From Jannaschia marina (lineage in GTDB: Bacteria > Pseudomonadota > Alphaproteobacteria > Rhodobacterales > Rhodobacteraceae): a stretch of 45,000 nucleotides of DNA. Both the position numbers and the translations under genes were made by a program. Shown in pieces: positions 19,508-28,686 of the stretch; position 1 is the first letter of the stretch, and each line of letters opens with the position of its first letter. The notes below the pieces were generated by a model, which ran no database searches, was not told where the DNA came from, and saw only the letters and a program-made list of their open reading frames with translations. The stretch is from the NCBI RefSeq assembly GCF_013404595.1, contig NZ_JABVAX010000009.1, forward strand, positions 60,001 to 105,000, given 5' to 3'.

Positions 19508-19846
19508 GTGAAACTCATCATTGCAGCAATCAAGCCATTCAAGCTCGAGGAGGTGCGCGAGGCGCTGACCACCCTCGGCGTGCGCGGCATGATGGTGACC
19601 GAGATCAAGGGCTTCGGCTCCCAGTCGGGCCACACCGAGATCTACCGCGGAGCCGAATACGCGGTGAACTTCGTGCCCAAGGTCAAGCTGGAGATCGTGG
19701 TGCCCGCCGCCATGGCCGACCAGGTCGTCGAGACCATCGCCACCACCGCCAAGACCGACAAGATCGGCGACGGCAAGATCTTCGTCCTCGACGTCCAGCA
19801 GGCCGTGCGCGTCCGCACCGGCGAGCTGAACGACGACGCGATCTGA
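19508..19846 (+). CDS. glnK: Nitrogen regulatory protein P-II (GlnK/GlnB)
   Basis: Trimeric nitrogen and energy sensor that binds ATP/ADP and 2-oxoglutarate, 112 aa, full length. The T-loop KGFGSQSGHTEIYRGAEY carries Y51, the uridylylation site. The B-loop region TAKTDKIGDGKIFV and the C-terminal VRTGELNDDAI are intact. The start is GTG at 19508: the family-typical MKLI begins there, GGGGA lies upstream, and an ATG five bases earlier hits a stop at once. It is 24 bases upstream of amtB, the classic glnK-amtB pair, so it most likely plugs the ammonium channel when nitrogen is ample. Confidence 0.96.
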   Translation: MKLIIAAIKPFKLEEVREALTTLGVRGMMVTEIKGFGSQSGHTEIYRGAEYAVNFVPKVKLEIVVPAAMADQVVETIATTAKTDKIGDGKIFVLDVQQAVRVRTGELNDDAI

Positions 19847-19870
19847 ACGAATCACAGGGGATAGAAACAC

Positions 19871-21196
19871 ATGAAACTCCGCACTTCTCTTGCCGCGACC
19901 GGCGCGATGACGGCCCTTGCCGTCGCGTTGCCGAGCCTGGGTTTCGCCCAGGACGCCGAGGCCCCGGCCGCGGTCGACAACGCCTTTATCTTCAACACGC
20001 TTCTCTTCCTGATCGGCGGCTTCCTCGTCTTCTGGATGGCCGCGGGTTTCGCCATGCTCGAAGCCGGCCTCGTGCGGTCGAAGAACGTGACTACGCAGCT
20101 GACCAAGAACATCGCGCTCTTCTCGCTCGCCTCGATCATGTTCTGGCTGATCGGCTATAAGCTGATGTATCCCGGTGACGGTGGCTGGCTCATCGAGGGC
20201 TATCTCGGGCCGCTCTTCTCGCCCTACCCGGTGAACGTCGAGCCCGATCTCGCCACCGGCTATTCGGTCGCCTCGGACTTCTTCTTCCAGCTGATGTTCT
20301 GCGCCACCACCGCGTCGATCGTTTCGGGCACGCTGGCCGAGCGCATCAAGCTCTGGCCCTTCCTGATCTTCGTCATCGTGCTCACCGGCATCATCTACCC
20401 GATCGAAGCCTCGTGGCAGTGGGGTGGCGGTTGGCTCTCGGAAGCGGGCTTCTCCGACTTCGCGGGTTCGACCCTCGTGCACGCCGCCGGTGGCTTCGCC
20501 GCCCTGGCCGGTGCCATCATCCTCGGGCCGCGGATCGGCAAATACGCCAAGGACGGGCGCGTTGTCCCGATGCCCGGCTCCAACCTGGCGCTGGCCACGC
20601 TCGGCACGTTCATCCTCTGGATGGGCTGGTTCGGCTTCAACGGCGGCTCAGAGCTTGCTCTCGGTGCCGAGGCGAGCGCGAACAACGTCTCGATCATCTT
20701 CGCCAACACCAATATGGCCGCCGCGGCCGGTGCGGTCGCCGCGCTGATCCTGACGCAGATCCTCTACAAGAAGGTCGACCTCACCATGGTCCTCAACGGT
20801 GCGCTGGCCGGTCTCGTGTCGATCACTGCTGGCCCGCTCGACCCGAGCCTCTTCGGCTCGCTCTGGATCGGGGCCATCGGCGGCGTCATCGTGGTCTTCG
20901 CCGTCCCGGCGCTCGACCGCATGAAGATCGACGACGTGGTCGGCGCGATCCCGGTCCACCTGATCGCGGGCTTCTGGGGGACGATGGTGGTGCCGGTCTA
21001 TACCGACGGTGCTTCCTTCGGGAGGCAGCTCCTCGGCTTCATCGCCATCGGTGCCTTCGTCTTCATCGCCTCGCTCGTGCTCTGGCTGATCCTGAAGATG
21101 CTGGGTGGCATCCGGGTCTCCGAAGAGGCCGAGATCAACGGCCTCGACACATCGGAGCTCGGCATGGAGGCCTATCCCGAGTTCTCGCGCGGCTGA
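19871..21196 (+). CDS. amtB: Ammonium transporter AmtB
   Basis: Trimeric inner-membrane ammonium channel, 441 aa. A cleavable-looking N-terminal segment (residues 1-25, ending in GFAQ) is followed by about 11 membrane helices. Family marks are GGFLVFWMAAGFAMLEAGLV near the first helix, the pore histidine in STLVHAAGG, LGTFILWMGWFGFNGGS, and the second pore histidine in AIPVHLIAGFWG. The C-terminal tail after the last helix (GLDTSELGMEAYPEF) is the part that contacts PII proteins. It follows glnK by 24 bases and is followed by a strong terminator at 21222. Confidence 0.96.
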   Translation: MKLRTSLAATGAMTALAVALPSLGFAQDAEAPAAVDNAFIFNTLLFLIGGFLVFWMAAGFAMLEAGLVRSKNVTTQLTKNIALFSLASIMFWLIGYKLMYPGDGGWLIEGYLGPLFSPYPVNVEPDLATGYSVASDFFFQLMFCATTASIVSGTLAERIKLWPFLIFVIVLTGIIYPIEASWQWGGGWLSEAGFSDFAGSTLVHAAGGFAALAGAIILGPRIGKYAKDGRVVPMPGSNLALATLGTFILWMGWFGFNGGSELALGAEASANNVSIIFANTNMAAAAGAVAALILTQILYKKVDLTMVLNGALAGLVSITAGPLDPSLFGSLWIGAIGGVIVVFAVPALDRMKIDDVVGAIPVHLIAGFWGTMVVPVYTDGASFGRQLLGFIAIGAFVFIASLVLWLILKMLGGIRVSEEAEINGLDTSELGMEAYPEFSRG

Positions 21197-21221
21197 TCTC
21201 CCTCGAGGTCGCGCAAAGCAG

Positions 21222-21251
21222 ACCCCCGGGCCACGCGCCCGGGGGTTTTTT
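21222..21251 (+). terminator. Rho-independent terminator after amtB
   Basis: Perfect stem ACCCCCGGGC/GCCCGGGGGT around CACGC, followed by a run of six T (21246-21251). It starts 26 bases after the amtB stop. Confidence 0.9.
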
Positions 21252-21279
21252 CGTGCACCATAGCCGTCGACACGCACGA

Positions 21280-21309
21280 AAAGACCCGGCCGTGGACGGC
21301 CGGGTCTTT
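21280..21309. terminator. Bidirectional terminator between amtB and trxA
   Basis: A perfect 13-bp stem AAAGACCCGGCCG/CGGCCGGGTCTTT with a four-base loop. Because the stem begins with A and ends with T runs, it can serve the leftward trxA transcript (minus-strand reading ends TCTTTTCG) as well as any read-through from amtB. Confidence 0.8.
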
Positions 21310-21352
21310 CGTACAAAACGTTCAAACGGGGTCGGGAGTTTCGTACAAAACG
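21307..21352. repeat. 14-bp direct repeat TTTCGTACAAAACG
   Basis: Two exact copies at 21307-21320 and 21339-21352, start-to-start distance 32 bases, between the terminator hairpin and the trxA stop. The first copy overlaps the end of the hairpin stem. No function is known to me. Confidence 0.7.
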
Positions 21353-21362
21353 CCCAATTCGA

Positions 21363-21683
21363 TCAGACGGCGCCTTCGATCCAGTCCTTCAGCGCGGCCT
21401 TCGGTGCCGCCCCGATCTTCTGGTCCACAGCCTCGCCGCCCTTGAACATGAAGAGCGCCGGAATGCCCCGCACACCCATCGCGGCCGGGCTCGCCGGGTT
21501 TTCGTCGACATTGACCTTCACGATCTTCACCTTGCCCTCGTACTCGGCCGAAAGCTCTTCGAGCGCGGGTCCGATCTGCTTGCAGGGGCCGCACCATTCG
21601 GCCCAGAAATCGACGACGACGGGCACGTCGGACTGCTTGACGACTTCGTCGAAGGTGGCGTCGGTTGCGGCGATGGTGGCCAT
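21363..21683 (-). CDS. trxA: Thioredoxin
   Basis: Small cytoplasmic disulfide reductase, 106 aa, full length. The active site WCGPC (cysteines 31 and 34) sits in [18 protein letters not shown], and the cis-proline segment is [13 protein letters not shown]. It reduces ribonucleotide reductase, peroxiredoxins and other proteins; the Prx5 protein at 6958 is a candidate client by family. Last gene of the leftward run that includes addB and addA; the gap to addA is 45 bases. Confidence 0.96.
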   Translation of the reverse strand: MATIAATDATFDEVVKQSDVPVVVDFWAEWCGPCKQIGPALEELSAEYEGKVKIVKVNVDENPASPAAMGVRGIPALFMFKGGEAVDQKIGAAPKAALKDWIEGAV

Positions 21684-21728
21684 GGGTGTCTCCCGGATTT
21701 CGGATGCGCGCTGCGCGGTCGCCCGAAG

Positions 21729-24700
21729 CTATGCAGGCAACCCCACCGGGTCAATGGCCGGCCCGAGGTCCGTCACGAAATCGTGCGGAAGCTCCATGAG
21801 AAGCGGGCCTTTCGTCCAGATAATCCTCATCTTTACAGTGTGTTCCGGCCAGATTGCCTGCGCGGCCAGTCGATATGCCGCCATCTGCCGCAAAAGGCCG
21901 TCGGGCACCTCCGCCGGCGTCGCGGGCAACACCGTGTTCGTCTTGAAGTCGATCACCGTCACCGTGTCACCCATCACGATCACCCGGTCCATCGTCCCGA
22001 AGATCGCGGGCCGCTCGGTCGTGCCGGGCAGGGCGAAGGGTACCTCCGCAAGCGTGCCCTCGGCGAAGACCGTCGCGAGGTCGGGCGCATCGAGGACGCG
22101 CATCGCCTCGGCCAGGCACGCGGCCGTATCGACCGCCCCCGGATCGGTCTCAGCCGCGACGATCGCCTCCGCGCGCGCCGCCCAATCCGCGCGTGGTAGC
22201 AGGGGCAGATATTCGAGCAACGCATGCACCGCGGTCCCCCACGCCAGTGCCGCCCCGGTCTCGCCCCCGACCTCGCCTGCCAGCGCCTTCGCTCCCGGCA
22301 GCGCCGACGGCGCGATCCGGTTCGCGACTTTTGCGGGCGCGGAAACGGGTCGGGTGACCCATTCGGGACGGGCGCGCGTCTCAGTGGTGCTGTCGTCCGC
22401 CTTACCTGCGACGGGTGTCCAGTCACCGGCCTCCAGCCGCAGGCCCTCGCCCGCTTCGAACGTTTGTGGAAGGGCTCCACGCGCCTCCATCGCGGCCCTG
22501 ATCCGCGTGTACCAGCTGTCTTCCGGAGCCTCGCCCACGTCGCCGGCTGCCCCCACGATCAGGAGCGACTCGGCCCGCGTCATCGCCACGTAGAGCAACC
22601 GGTCGCGCTCCGCCGTTTCCGCCGCCTGCGCGGCTTCGATATGTGCCGCGATCGCCGGCGGTCGGGCAGCGGCCCTCGGCATCCAGACCGCGGTTCCGTC
22701 GTCCAGGCGTTCGACGCCGGTGATGGCCCGCGGGCGGCGTTTCATCGTCTCGGGCAGGATGACGACCGGGGCCTCGAGCCCCTTCGAGCCATGCACCGAC
22801 ATCACCCGTATCGTGCCCGTCCCGGCCTGCCGCTTCACGTCGACGTCCGCCGAGGCGAGCCAGCCGAGGAAGCCGGTGAGGCTCGGCGTCTCCAGCTGCT
22901 CGTAGGTCAGGGCCTGTGCCAGTAGCGCGTCGATCGCCTCCTCGACCTCGTCCCCGAGCCGCGCGCGGAGCCGCCGCCGCCCGCCGTGGCGCACGAGGAT
23001 CCGTTGCAGCACTTCGTAGGGCCGCAGGATGTCGGCGATGCGCAGCACGTCGGCGAGAATCGCGGTCGCTTCCGGGTCGCGCCCGTCGTCGCGCAGCACG
23101 TCCCAGAGCGGCCGCTTGCCCCGCCCGTGCGCCAAGGCGAAGAGGTCGTCCTCGCTCACCGACGCGAGCGGGGAACGCAGTACGGTGGCGAGCGAAAGAT
23201 CGTCGCCCGGCGTCGCGGCCCAGGTCAGCAAGGCGATCAGGTCGCGCACCGCCATGTCGTCGAGGAGCGCAAGACGGTCGGCGCCGGCAAGGTCGAGGTC
23301 GAGCGCCTTGCACTCGCGGACGATGTGGTGAAACAGCGCCTTGCGCCGCTGTAACAGGATCAGGATGTCGCCCGCCCGCACCGGCCGCCGCGCGCCGCCC
23401 CGCCCGATGGGCGTGCCGCTGTCGATCAGTTCGCGGATCTGCCGCGCGACGTGGCGGGCGAGTTCGACATTGGCGTCGTTCGCCGCCGGTCGGTCGATCG
23501 GGTCGTACCACTGCCGGTCCGACAGGTCGGCCGTCTCCTGCACGATCGGCGGCCAGAGGTCGACGCGGCCGGGCATGTCGGCGTGGAAGGCGATGTGCTC
23601 TGGAGCCTCGCCCACGCCGCCGCCCGCCTCGAAAACCGCGTCCACGAGGTCGAGGATGACCGGGGAGGACCGGAAGGAGTGGCGCAGGGCGTGGTCGCGC
23701 AGCTCCGGCCCGCCCGCGCCCAGCATCTCGGCGAAGGTCGTGCGCATCCGCTCGAAGGCATCGAGGTCCGCGCCCTGGAACGCGTAGATCGACTGCTTGC
23801 GGTCGCCGACCACGAAGAGCGTGCGCCGCACGTCGAGTCGCGCGCCGGCACCGGCACCGAACTCGGCGGCGAGGCGGGTGATGACGGCCCATTGCGCGGG
23901 CGACGTGTCCTGCGCCTCGTCGACGAGGATGTGGTCGATGCCGCCGTCGAGCTTGAAAAGCACCCATTGCGCCATCGGCGACGTCGAGAGGAGCCGGCGC
24001 GCGCCGTCGATCTGATCGTCGAAGGTGAGCCAGCCGCGCGCCCGTTTGCGGGCCTCGACCTCGGCGACGAAAGCCGGCGCGAAGGCATGGAGCGCGGCGG
24101 TCTGATCGAGCGCGTCGAAGGCGTTGATCCGGGCATGGGCGTCCGAGAGACGGGCGGCGAGCGCGGCCCAGTCCTCGAAGACATCCTCGGGGAAGGTCTC
24201 CTTCGCGTCCTTCGTCCAGCGGATCGAACGCGGAGCCATCGCCTGCGTCAGCATCACCGGCGTCAGCAGGTCGAAGCGATCCTCCTGCGCGGCGAGGATC
24301 ACCTGTGACAGATCGGCGTGGAGCTTGGTCATCGTCGTGCCGCCGAGGCCCTTCGTCCCGTCGCGCACCGCTTCGAGCAGGTCGATGTCCGCCGGCCCCG
24401 GGATCTCGGCGCGCACCGCTTCGGGCGTCTGGTCTGCGATCCCGAGTGCGGCGCGCAGGTCATCGCGCGTGCGTGCGGCGGCGAAGGCGTCCGAATGGCT
24501 CGCGACCGCGGCGAGGAAGCCCGACGGTTCCCCGTCGCTCATGTAACGGGCGATGCCATCCACGGCCGCGCGATGCATCGGGTCGGCCGCCATCTCGTCG
24601 AAGACCTCGGCGTGGAGACGGGCGGCGGCGGTCTCGTCCATCTCGGAGAAGTTGGGCGACACGCCCGCTTCGAGCGGGAAGCGCCGCAGGAGCGCCGCAC

Positions 24701-25091
24701 AGAAGGCGTGGATCGTCTGGATCTTGAGGCCGCCGGGCGTCTCGATCGCGCGGGCGAAGAGCGTGCGTGCGCGGCGCAGCTTATCGGGGTCGATCGTGCC
24801 GCGCGCGGCCCCGAGGCGGGTGATCTGATCCCGCAGGTCCGCATCCGGGAGCATCGACCATTCGCCCAGACGGCGGAACAGCCGGTTCTGCATCTCGCCC
24901 GCCGCGGCCTTGGTGTAGGTGAGGCAGAGGATACGCTCCGGCTCCGTCCCTTCGAGGAGGAGCCAGGCGACACGGTCGGTGAGCACCCGCGTCTTGCCCG
25001 ACCCGGCGTTCGCAGCGAGCCAGACCGAGCCGCGGGGGTCGGCCGCGTCGATCTGTGCGCGGGTGGCGGCGTCGGGTCGGAACTCGCTCAT
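21729..25091 (-). CDS. addA: Double-strand break repair helicase/nuclease AddA
   Basis: Large helicase-nuclease subunit of AddAB, which resects double-strand ends for RecA loading, 1120 aa. Walker A ANAGSGKT at about 27-34, Walker B in ILVDEAQDTSPAQW, later UvrD-type motifs VVGDRKQSIYAFQGAD and VMSVHGSKGLEAPVV, and YVAMTRAE. The C-terminal RecB-type nuclease has GTMDRVIVMG and VIDFKTN (catalytic D and K). I start at ATG 25091, which overlaps the addB stop by four bases; a few extra codons upstream are not family-like. Acts as a heterodimer with AddB. Confidence 0.95.
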   Translation of the reverse strand: MSEFRPDAATRAQIDAADPRGSVWLAANAGSGKTRVLTDRVAWLLLEGTEPERILCLTYTKAAAGEMQNRLFRRLGEWSMLPDADLRDQITRLGAARGTIDPDKLRRARTLFARAIETPGGLKIQTIHAFCAALLRRFPLEAGVSPNFSEMDETAAARLHAEVFDEMAADPMHRAAVDGIARYMSDGEPSGFLAAVASHSDAFAAARTRDDLRAALGIADQTPEAVRAEIPGPADIDLLEAVRDGTKGLGGTTMTKLHADLSQVILAAQEDRFDLLTPVMLTQAMAPRSIRWTKDAKETFPEDVFEDWAALAARLSDAHARINAFDALDQTAALHAFAPAFVAEVEARKRARGWLTFDDQIDGARRLLSTSPMAQWVLFKLDGGIDHILVDEAQDTSPAQWAVITRLAAEFGAGAGARLDVRRTLFVVGDRKQSIYAFQGADLDAFERMRTTFAEMLGAGGPELRDHALRHSFRSSPVILDLVDAVFEAGGGVGEAPEHIAFHADMPGRVDLWPPIVQETADLSDRQWYDPIDRPAANDANVELARHVARQIRELIDSGTPIGRGGARRPVRAGDILILLQRRKALFHHIVRECKALDLDLAGADRLALLDDMAVRDLIALLTWAATPGDDLSLATVLRSPLASVSEDDLFALAHGRGKRPLWDVLRDDGRDPEATAILADVLRIADILRPYEVLQRILVRHGGRRRLRARLGDEVEEAIDALLAQALTYEQLETPSLTGFLGWLASADVDVKRQAGTGTIRVMSVHGSKGLEAPVVILPETMKRRPRAITGVERLDDGTAVWMPRAAARPPAIAAHIEAAQAAETAERDRLLYVAMTRAESLLIVGAAGDVGEAPEDSWYTRIRAAMEARGALPQTFEAGEGLRLEAGDWTPVAGKADDSTTETRARPEWVTRPVSAPAKVANRIAPSALPGAKALAGEVGGETGAALAWGTAVHALLEYLPLLPRADWAARAEAIVAAETDPGAVDTAACLAEAMRVLDAPDLATVFAEGTLAEVPFALPGTTERPAIFGTMDRVIVMGDTVTVIDFKTNTVLPATPAEVPDGLLRQMAAYRLAAQAIWPEHTVKMRIIWTKGPLLMELPHDFVTDLGPAIDPVGLPA

Positions 25092-28018
25092 GCGTCCCCC
25101 AGGCGGATCGGGGTCGCGGGGGTCGTGTCGTCCCATTCTCCGAAGCGCGAGAGCTGATCGTAGGGGCTGGCGAAGGTCAGGAAATCGGGTGCGAGGCGGG
25201 CGATGAAGGGCGCGCCGGCCTGATAGCGTTCGATCAGGGCGAGCAGGTCCGACCGCGTCCGCGCGACGAGGTCGAGACCGAAGCCCTTGGGCGCGACCTC
25301 CTTCGTCTGCGCGCCGACCTGGATGTAGGCGACGTGGTCGACCTGTCGCTGGGCCACATCCGGGAAGGCCCCGGCCTCGACCATGACCGCCGTCAGCAGC
25401 AGTTGCTTGGCGAAGTAGAGCTGGGCCTTCTCGGTGGGCGGCGTGCCGGTCTTGTAATCGAAGATCGCGACGCCTGTGCCCCGGTCGTCGATCCGGTCGG
25501 CGCGGGCGGTCAGGGTGAAGGGCGGCTGTTCGAAATCGAGGCGGCCTTTCGTCTCCACGGTACCCGGCCGGCCGGCGTCGCGGCGCGCCGCCTCGGCCTC
25601 GAGGAACGCGGGCAGGACGCGCTCGAACTTGCCGAGCCAGAGCCGCCGCGCCCCGGGCCAGGGGGCCTCGGCCGCCAGCGTCTCCTCGAGAGCGGCGCGC
25701 AGGCGGGCGTCGGCATCCTCGGGCAGGTCGCCGGGTATGGCGCGCGCGAACTGCTCCATCGCGTCGTGGAGAGCGGAGCCGCGCACCCGCGCATCCGGGC
25801 CCTGCCGCAGCGGGTTCAGGGGCTCCAGCCCCAGGATCTGGCGGGCGTAGACGGCATAGGGGTCACGGATCAGCATCTCGACGCCGGTGACCGACAGCCG
25901 GTCGAGGCGCACGGTCGGCGGAAGGCGCGGCGCGGGACGCGGGGCGCGCTCGATGGCTGCGGGGGGCGCATCGAGCGTCTTGGCGAGGTCGAGCCAGTGC
26001 TGGCCCCGCGCCTTCATATCGTGAAGGGCCCTCTCGCCCGCCGGACCGATCCCGCCGAGAAGGTTCGTCAGCCGGTTGAGCCAGCGAGAGGGCACCGTCT
26101 CGGCCTCCGCGGTACGCGTCGCGTGCGACAGCCAGATCTCGCGTCCGGCGGCGGCCTGCTGGAAATCGTGCGCCGAGAGCCCGATCGAGCGGTCGGGCAG
26201 CCGCAGCCCGAGCGCGCGGCGCATCTGACGGTTGAGCCAGGGGTCGGGGGTGGGCTGGCCCGGCCAGACGTCATCGGTCAGCCCCCCGAGGATCACGAGG
26301 TCGGCGGTGCGCACCCGCGCCTCCAACGCACCCCAGATCATCACGCTGGGATGCGGCGAGTAGGGGTCGCGCACTTCCTCTCCCTGCAGGAGCGTGCCGA
26401 GCATCCGGGCGTAGTCGCCCGCGCCGATCGTCGTCTCGCCGCGCTCCTCCGCGGCCGCCGCCAGCCCGTCGAGGACCGCGCGCGCCCGGCGTCCGGCCTC
26501 GTCCGACCAGAGCTTGCCGGTATCGGTGCCGCCGCCCCTTGCGACCTGCTCGACCAGGGCAATGTGGTCGTCGAGATGCGCGGCAAGCGGCGCGTCCGCG
26601 GGGGCCGTGGGCAGCGCGTCGAGAAGATCGGAGAGCCAGCCGGTCCAGGCATCGGGCGGCGCATCGCCGTCGGCGTGCCACCGGGCGACGGCGGCGCGGT
26701 CGGGGAAGGGGCAGGGCCCGTCGCGCAAGAGCCCGGTCTCGAGGGCGCGGGCGCGCTTCAGGTGCTCCATCCGCGCGTCGCCGGAATGGGTGAGCGGGTG
26801 CTTGAGCAGGATCGCCAGGGCCTCCGCTTCGACCGGCCGGCCCCGCATCTCGGCTGTCAGCAGCAGAAGGCGACCGACCGCACTCTGGTTGAGGGGTTTG
26901 CCCGCGGAATCGTCAGGGATGACGGCCCAGCGATCGAGCTGCGCGGCGACCTGACGGGAGAGCGTTCGGTCGGGCGTGATGAGCGCGGCGGTCCGGCCCT
27001 CGGACAGGGCGGCACGGAGGCCGGTGGCGATGGCGGCGGCCTCGGCCCCCGGGGACGGCGCGGCGAGGAGCGTGACGCCGGAGCAGGCCGTGTCGACGTC
27101 GGTGAGCGTCGGCCCTTCGGTTCGCCAGGCATCGGTCACCGGAGCGGGGCGCAGCGCGAGCGACAGAAGCGCGTTGCGGGCGGGCACGGCGGGCGCGTGA
27201 TCGCCCCAGCGGGGCACGTTGGGCCGCGATTGCCCCAGGTCCCGCATCAGGGCGGCGTGGCGGTACTGCGGATGATCCTGATGGCCGTCACCCTCGGTCA
27301 GCGCGTCCCAGGCCGCATCCGGCATATCGCGGTCGACGCCCGGCAGGACGACGGCCCCCTGCGGCAGGGCGAGCGTCGCGGCGATCAGGGCGCGCGTCGG
27401 CGCGCGGGACGCGGTGGAGCCCGCGATGATGACCGGGTCTTGCGGGGGGCTCGCCTGCCAGTGCGCGATGAGCCGGGCGAGACCGAGCGCCTGCGCGCCG
27501 GCGGGTGTCATCCGCCCATCGGCCGCGGCCCAGCCGGTGGCGATGCGCAGGAAGGTCAGCGTGCGCTGCCAGTGCTCCGACAGGTGCCCGGTGTCGATGG
27601 TTTCCAATCGCTCCGGGTCCATCGCCTCCTCTTCGATCTCGGCGAGGAGCGTTGCGAGGCTCGAGGCGAGGTCGAAGGCGGCGCTTGCCGGGGCGAGGTC
27701 GGGGCTGTGGGTCAGGAGCTCCGCCACGAGGCGCGTCAGCTTCAGGCGCAGGGCGAGGGGCGAGACCTCGGCCGTGGGCATGTCACCGGGCGGCAGGAGC
27801 GGCGCGATGTCGGTGACGAGGCCGATGCGCGGCAGGAGCGTCGCGCCGTCGGCGGCGAGCGCGGCCTCGATCCGCCGGGCCATGCGCGTGGTGTTGACGA
27901 GGAGCGTCACGCGCGCCATGGATTCGGGCGGCATACCGGCGAGACGCGCGCGCAGCCCGGCGGCGAAGCTCGACGAGAAGTCGACGCCCAGCGGCTCGGC
28001 GTGAAGACCCCGGATCAC
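25088..28018 (-). CDS. addB: Double-strand break repair protein AddB
   Basis: Partner subunit of AddAB, 976 aa. The N-terminal helicase-like region has no intact Walker A (LLVNTTRMARR sits in its place), as is usual for the alphaproteobacterial type. A C-terminal nuclease domain carries RADRIDDRG and IFDYKTG (catalytic D and K). Only two cysteines occur in the whole protein, so the four-cysteine iron-sulfur cluster described for Bacillus AddB cannot form. The start is GTG at 28018, overlapping the murU stop by four bases. In Bacillus AddB and many others this domain cuts the 5' strand; for this protein that is inference. Confidence 0.93.
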   Translation of the reverse strand: MIRGLHAEPLGVDFSSSFAAGLRARLAGMPPESMARVTLLVNTTRMARRIEAALAADGATLLPRIGLVTDIAPLLPPGDMPTAEVSPLALRLKLTRLVAELLTHSPDLAPASAAFDLASSLATLLAEIEEEAMDPERLETIDTGHLSEHWQRTLTFLRIATGWAAADGRMTPAGAQALGLARLIAHWQASPPQDPVIIAGSTASRAPTRALIAATLALPQGAVVLPGVDRDMPDAAWDALTEGDGHQDHPQYRHAALMRDLGQSRPNVPRWGDHAPAVPARNALLSLALRPAPVTDAWRTEGPTLTDVDTACSGVTLLAAPSPGAEAAAIATGLRAALSEGRTAALITPDRTLSRQVAAQLDRWAVIPDDSAGKPLNQSAVGRLLLLTAEMRGRPVEAEALAILLKHPLTHSGDARMEHLKRARALETGLLRDGPCPFPDRAAVARWHADGDAPPDAWTGWLSDLLDALPTAPADAPLAAHLDDHIALVEQVARGGGTDTGKLWSDEAGRRARAVLDGLAAAAEERGETTIGAGDYARMLGTLLQGEEVRDPYSPHPSVMIWGALEARVRTADLVILGGLTDDVWPGQPTPDPWLNRQMRRALGLRLPDRSIGLSAHDFQQAAAGREIWLSHATRTAEAETVPSRWLNRLTNLLGGIGPAGERALHDMKARGQHWLDLAKTLDAPPAAIERAPRPAPRLPPTVRLDRLSVTGVEMLIRDPYAVYARQILGLEPLNPLRQGPDARVRGSALHDAMEQFARAIPGDLPEDADARLRAALEETLAAEAPWPGARRLWLGKFERVLPAFLEAEAARRDAGRPGTVETKGRLDFEQPPFTLTARADRIDDRGTGVAIFDYKTGTPPTEKAQLYFAKQLLLTAVMVEAGAFPDVAQRQVDHVAYIQVGAQTKEVAPKGFGLDLVARTRSDLLALIERYQAGAPFIARLAPDFLTFASPYDQLSRFGEWDDTTPATPIRLGDA

Positions 28019-28686
28019 CCCTCGGCCTGCAGCATGGCTTCGGCCTCTGCGATCCCTCCCGGCGTGCCGACATCGGCCCAGCCGCCCGTGTGGACGACGC
28101 CGAAGAGACGGCCACGGTCCATCATGTCGAACCAGAGGTCGCGGAGGGAGAAGACCTCACGCGGATCGTCGCGCAGGCCGTCGGGTTTCACGATGCCCGC
28201 GCCGGTGTTCACATAGCCGTCCGGTGCCACCCGCAGCCGCCCTTCGGCATCGAGCGCGAAGCGCACGCCGGCCTGGATCGCCCCCTGCGGTTGCGGCACC
28301 AGAAGGAGGAGACCGTCCATGCGCTCCGGCTGCCACGCCGCTTCGAGCGTGTCGCGCGCGCGAGGCCCCGTCCAGCAGGCATCGCCGTTCATCGTCAGGA
28401 CCGGCCCGTCGCCCAGATGCGGTAGCGCGTTGCGCAGGCCACCGCCGGTTTCGAGAAGCGTCGGCGTCTCGCGCAGGACCGTCACATCGGTTCCCGCGAG
28501 GTGGCGTTCGAGCTGCTCGGCGAAATGATGCGTGTTGACGACCGTCGGGCCGGGCCCGGCCACTTGTTCGAGCGCGTGGTCGATGAGCGGGCGACCCGCG
28601 ACCTCCACCATCGCCTTCGGCCGGTCATCGGTGAGAGGGCGCATCCGGGTGCCGCGACCCGCGGCGAAGACCATGCAGGCGATCAT
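28015..28686 (-). CDS. murU: N-acetylmuramate 1-phosphate uridylyltransferase, MurU type
   Basis: Sugar nucleotidyltransferase, 223 aa. The N-terminal MVFAAGRGTRMRPLTDDRPKAM (5-26) is the nucleotide-binding signature, and NGDACW (near 120) holds the metal-binding aspartate region. In Pseudomonas MurU makes UDP-MurNAc from MurNAc 1-phosphate in peptidoglycan recycling that bypasses de novo synthesis. The call over generic sugar-phosphate nucleotidyltransferase rests on the adjacent, overlapping amgK-type kinase gene, the standard pair. The ATG at 28686 overlaps the kinase stop by four bases; its own stop overlaps the addB start. Confidence 0.85.
   Translation of the reverse strand: MIACMVFAAGRGTRMRPLTDDRPKAMVEVAGRPLIDHALEQVAGPGPTVVNTHHFAEQLERHLAGTDVTVLRETPTLLETGGGLRNALPHLGDGPVLTMNGDACWTGPRARDTLEAAWQPERMDGLLLLVPQPQGAIQAGVRFALDAEGRLRVAPDGYVNTGAGIVKPDGLRDDPREVFSLRDLWFDMMDRGRLFGVVHTGGWADVGTPGGIAEAEAMLQAEG

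Noticed and set aside
25055..28216. 1053-residue open frame opposite addB
   Set aside because: Antisense shadow of a GC-rich gene; no domains, low-complexity composition.
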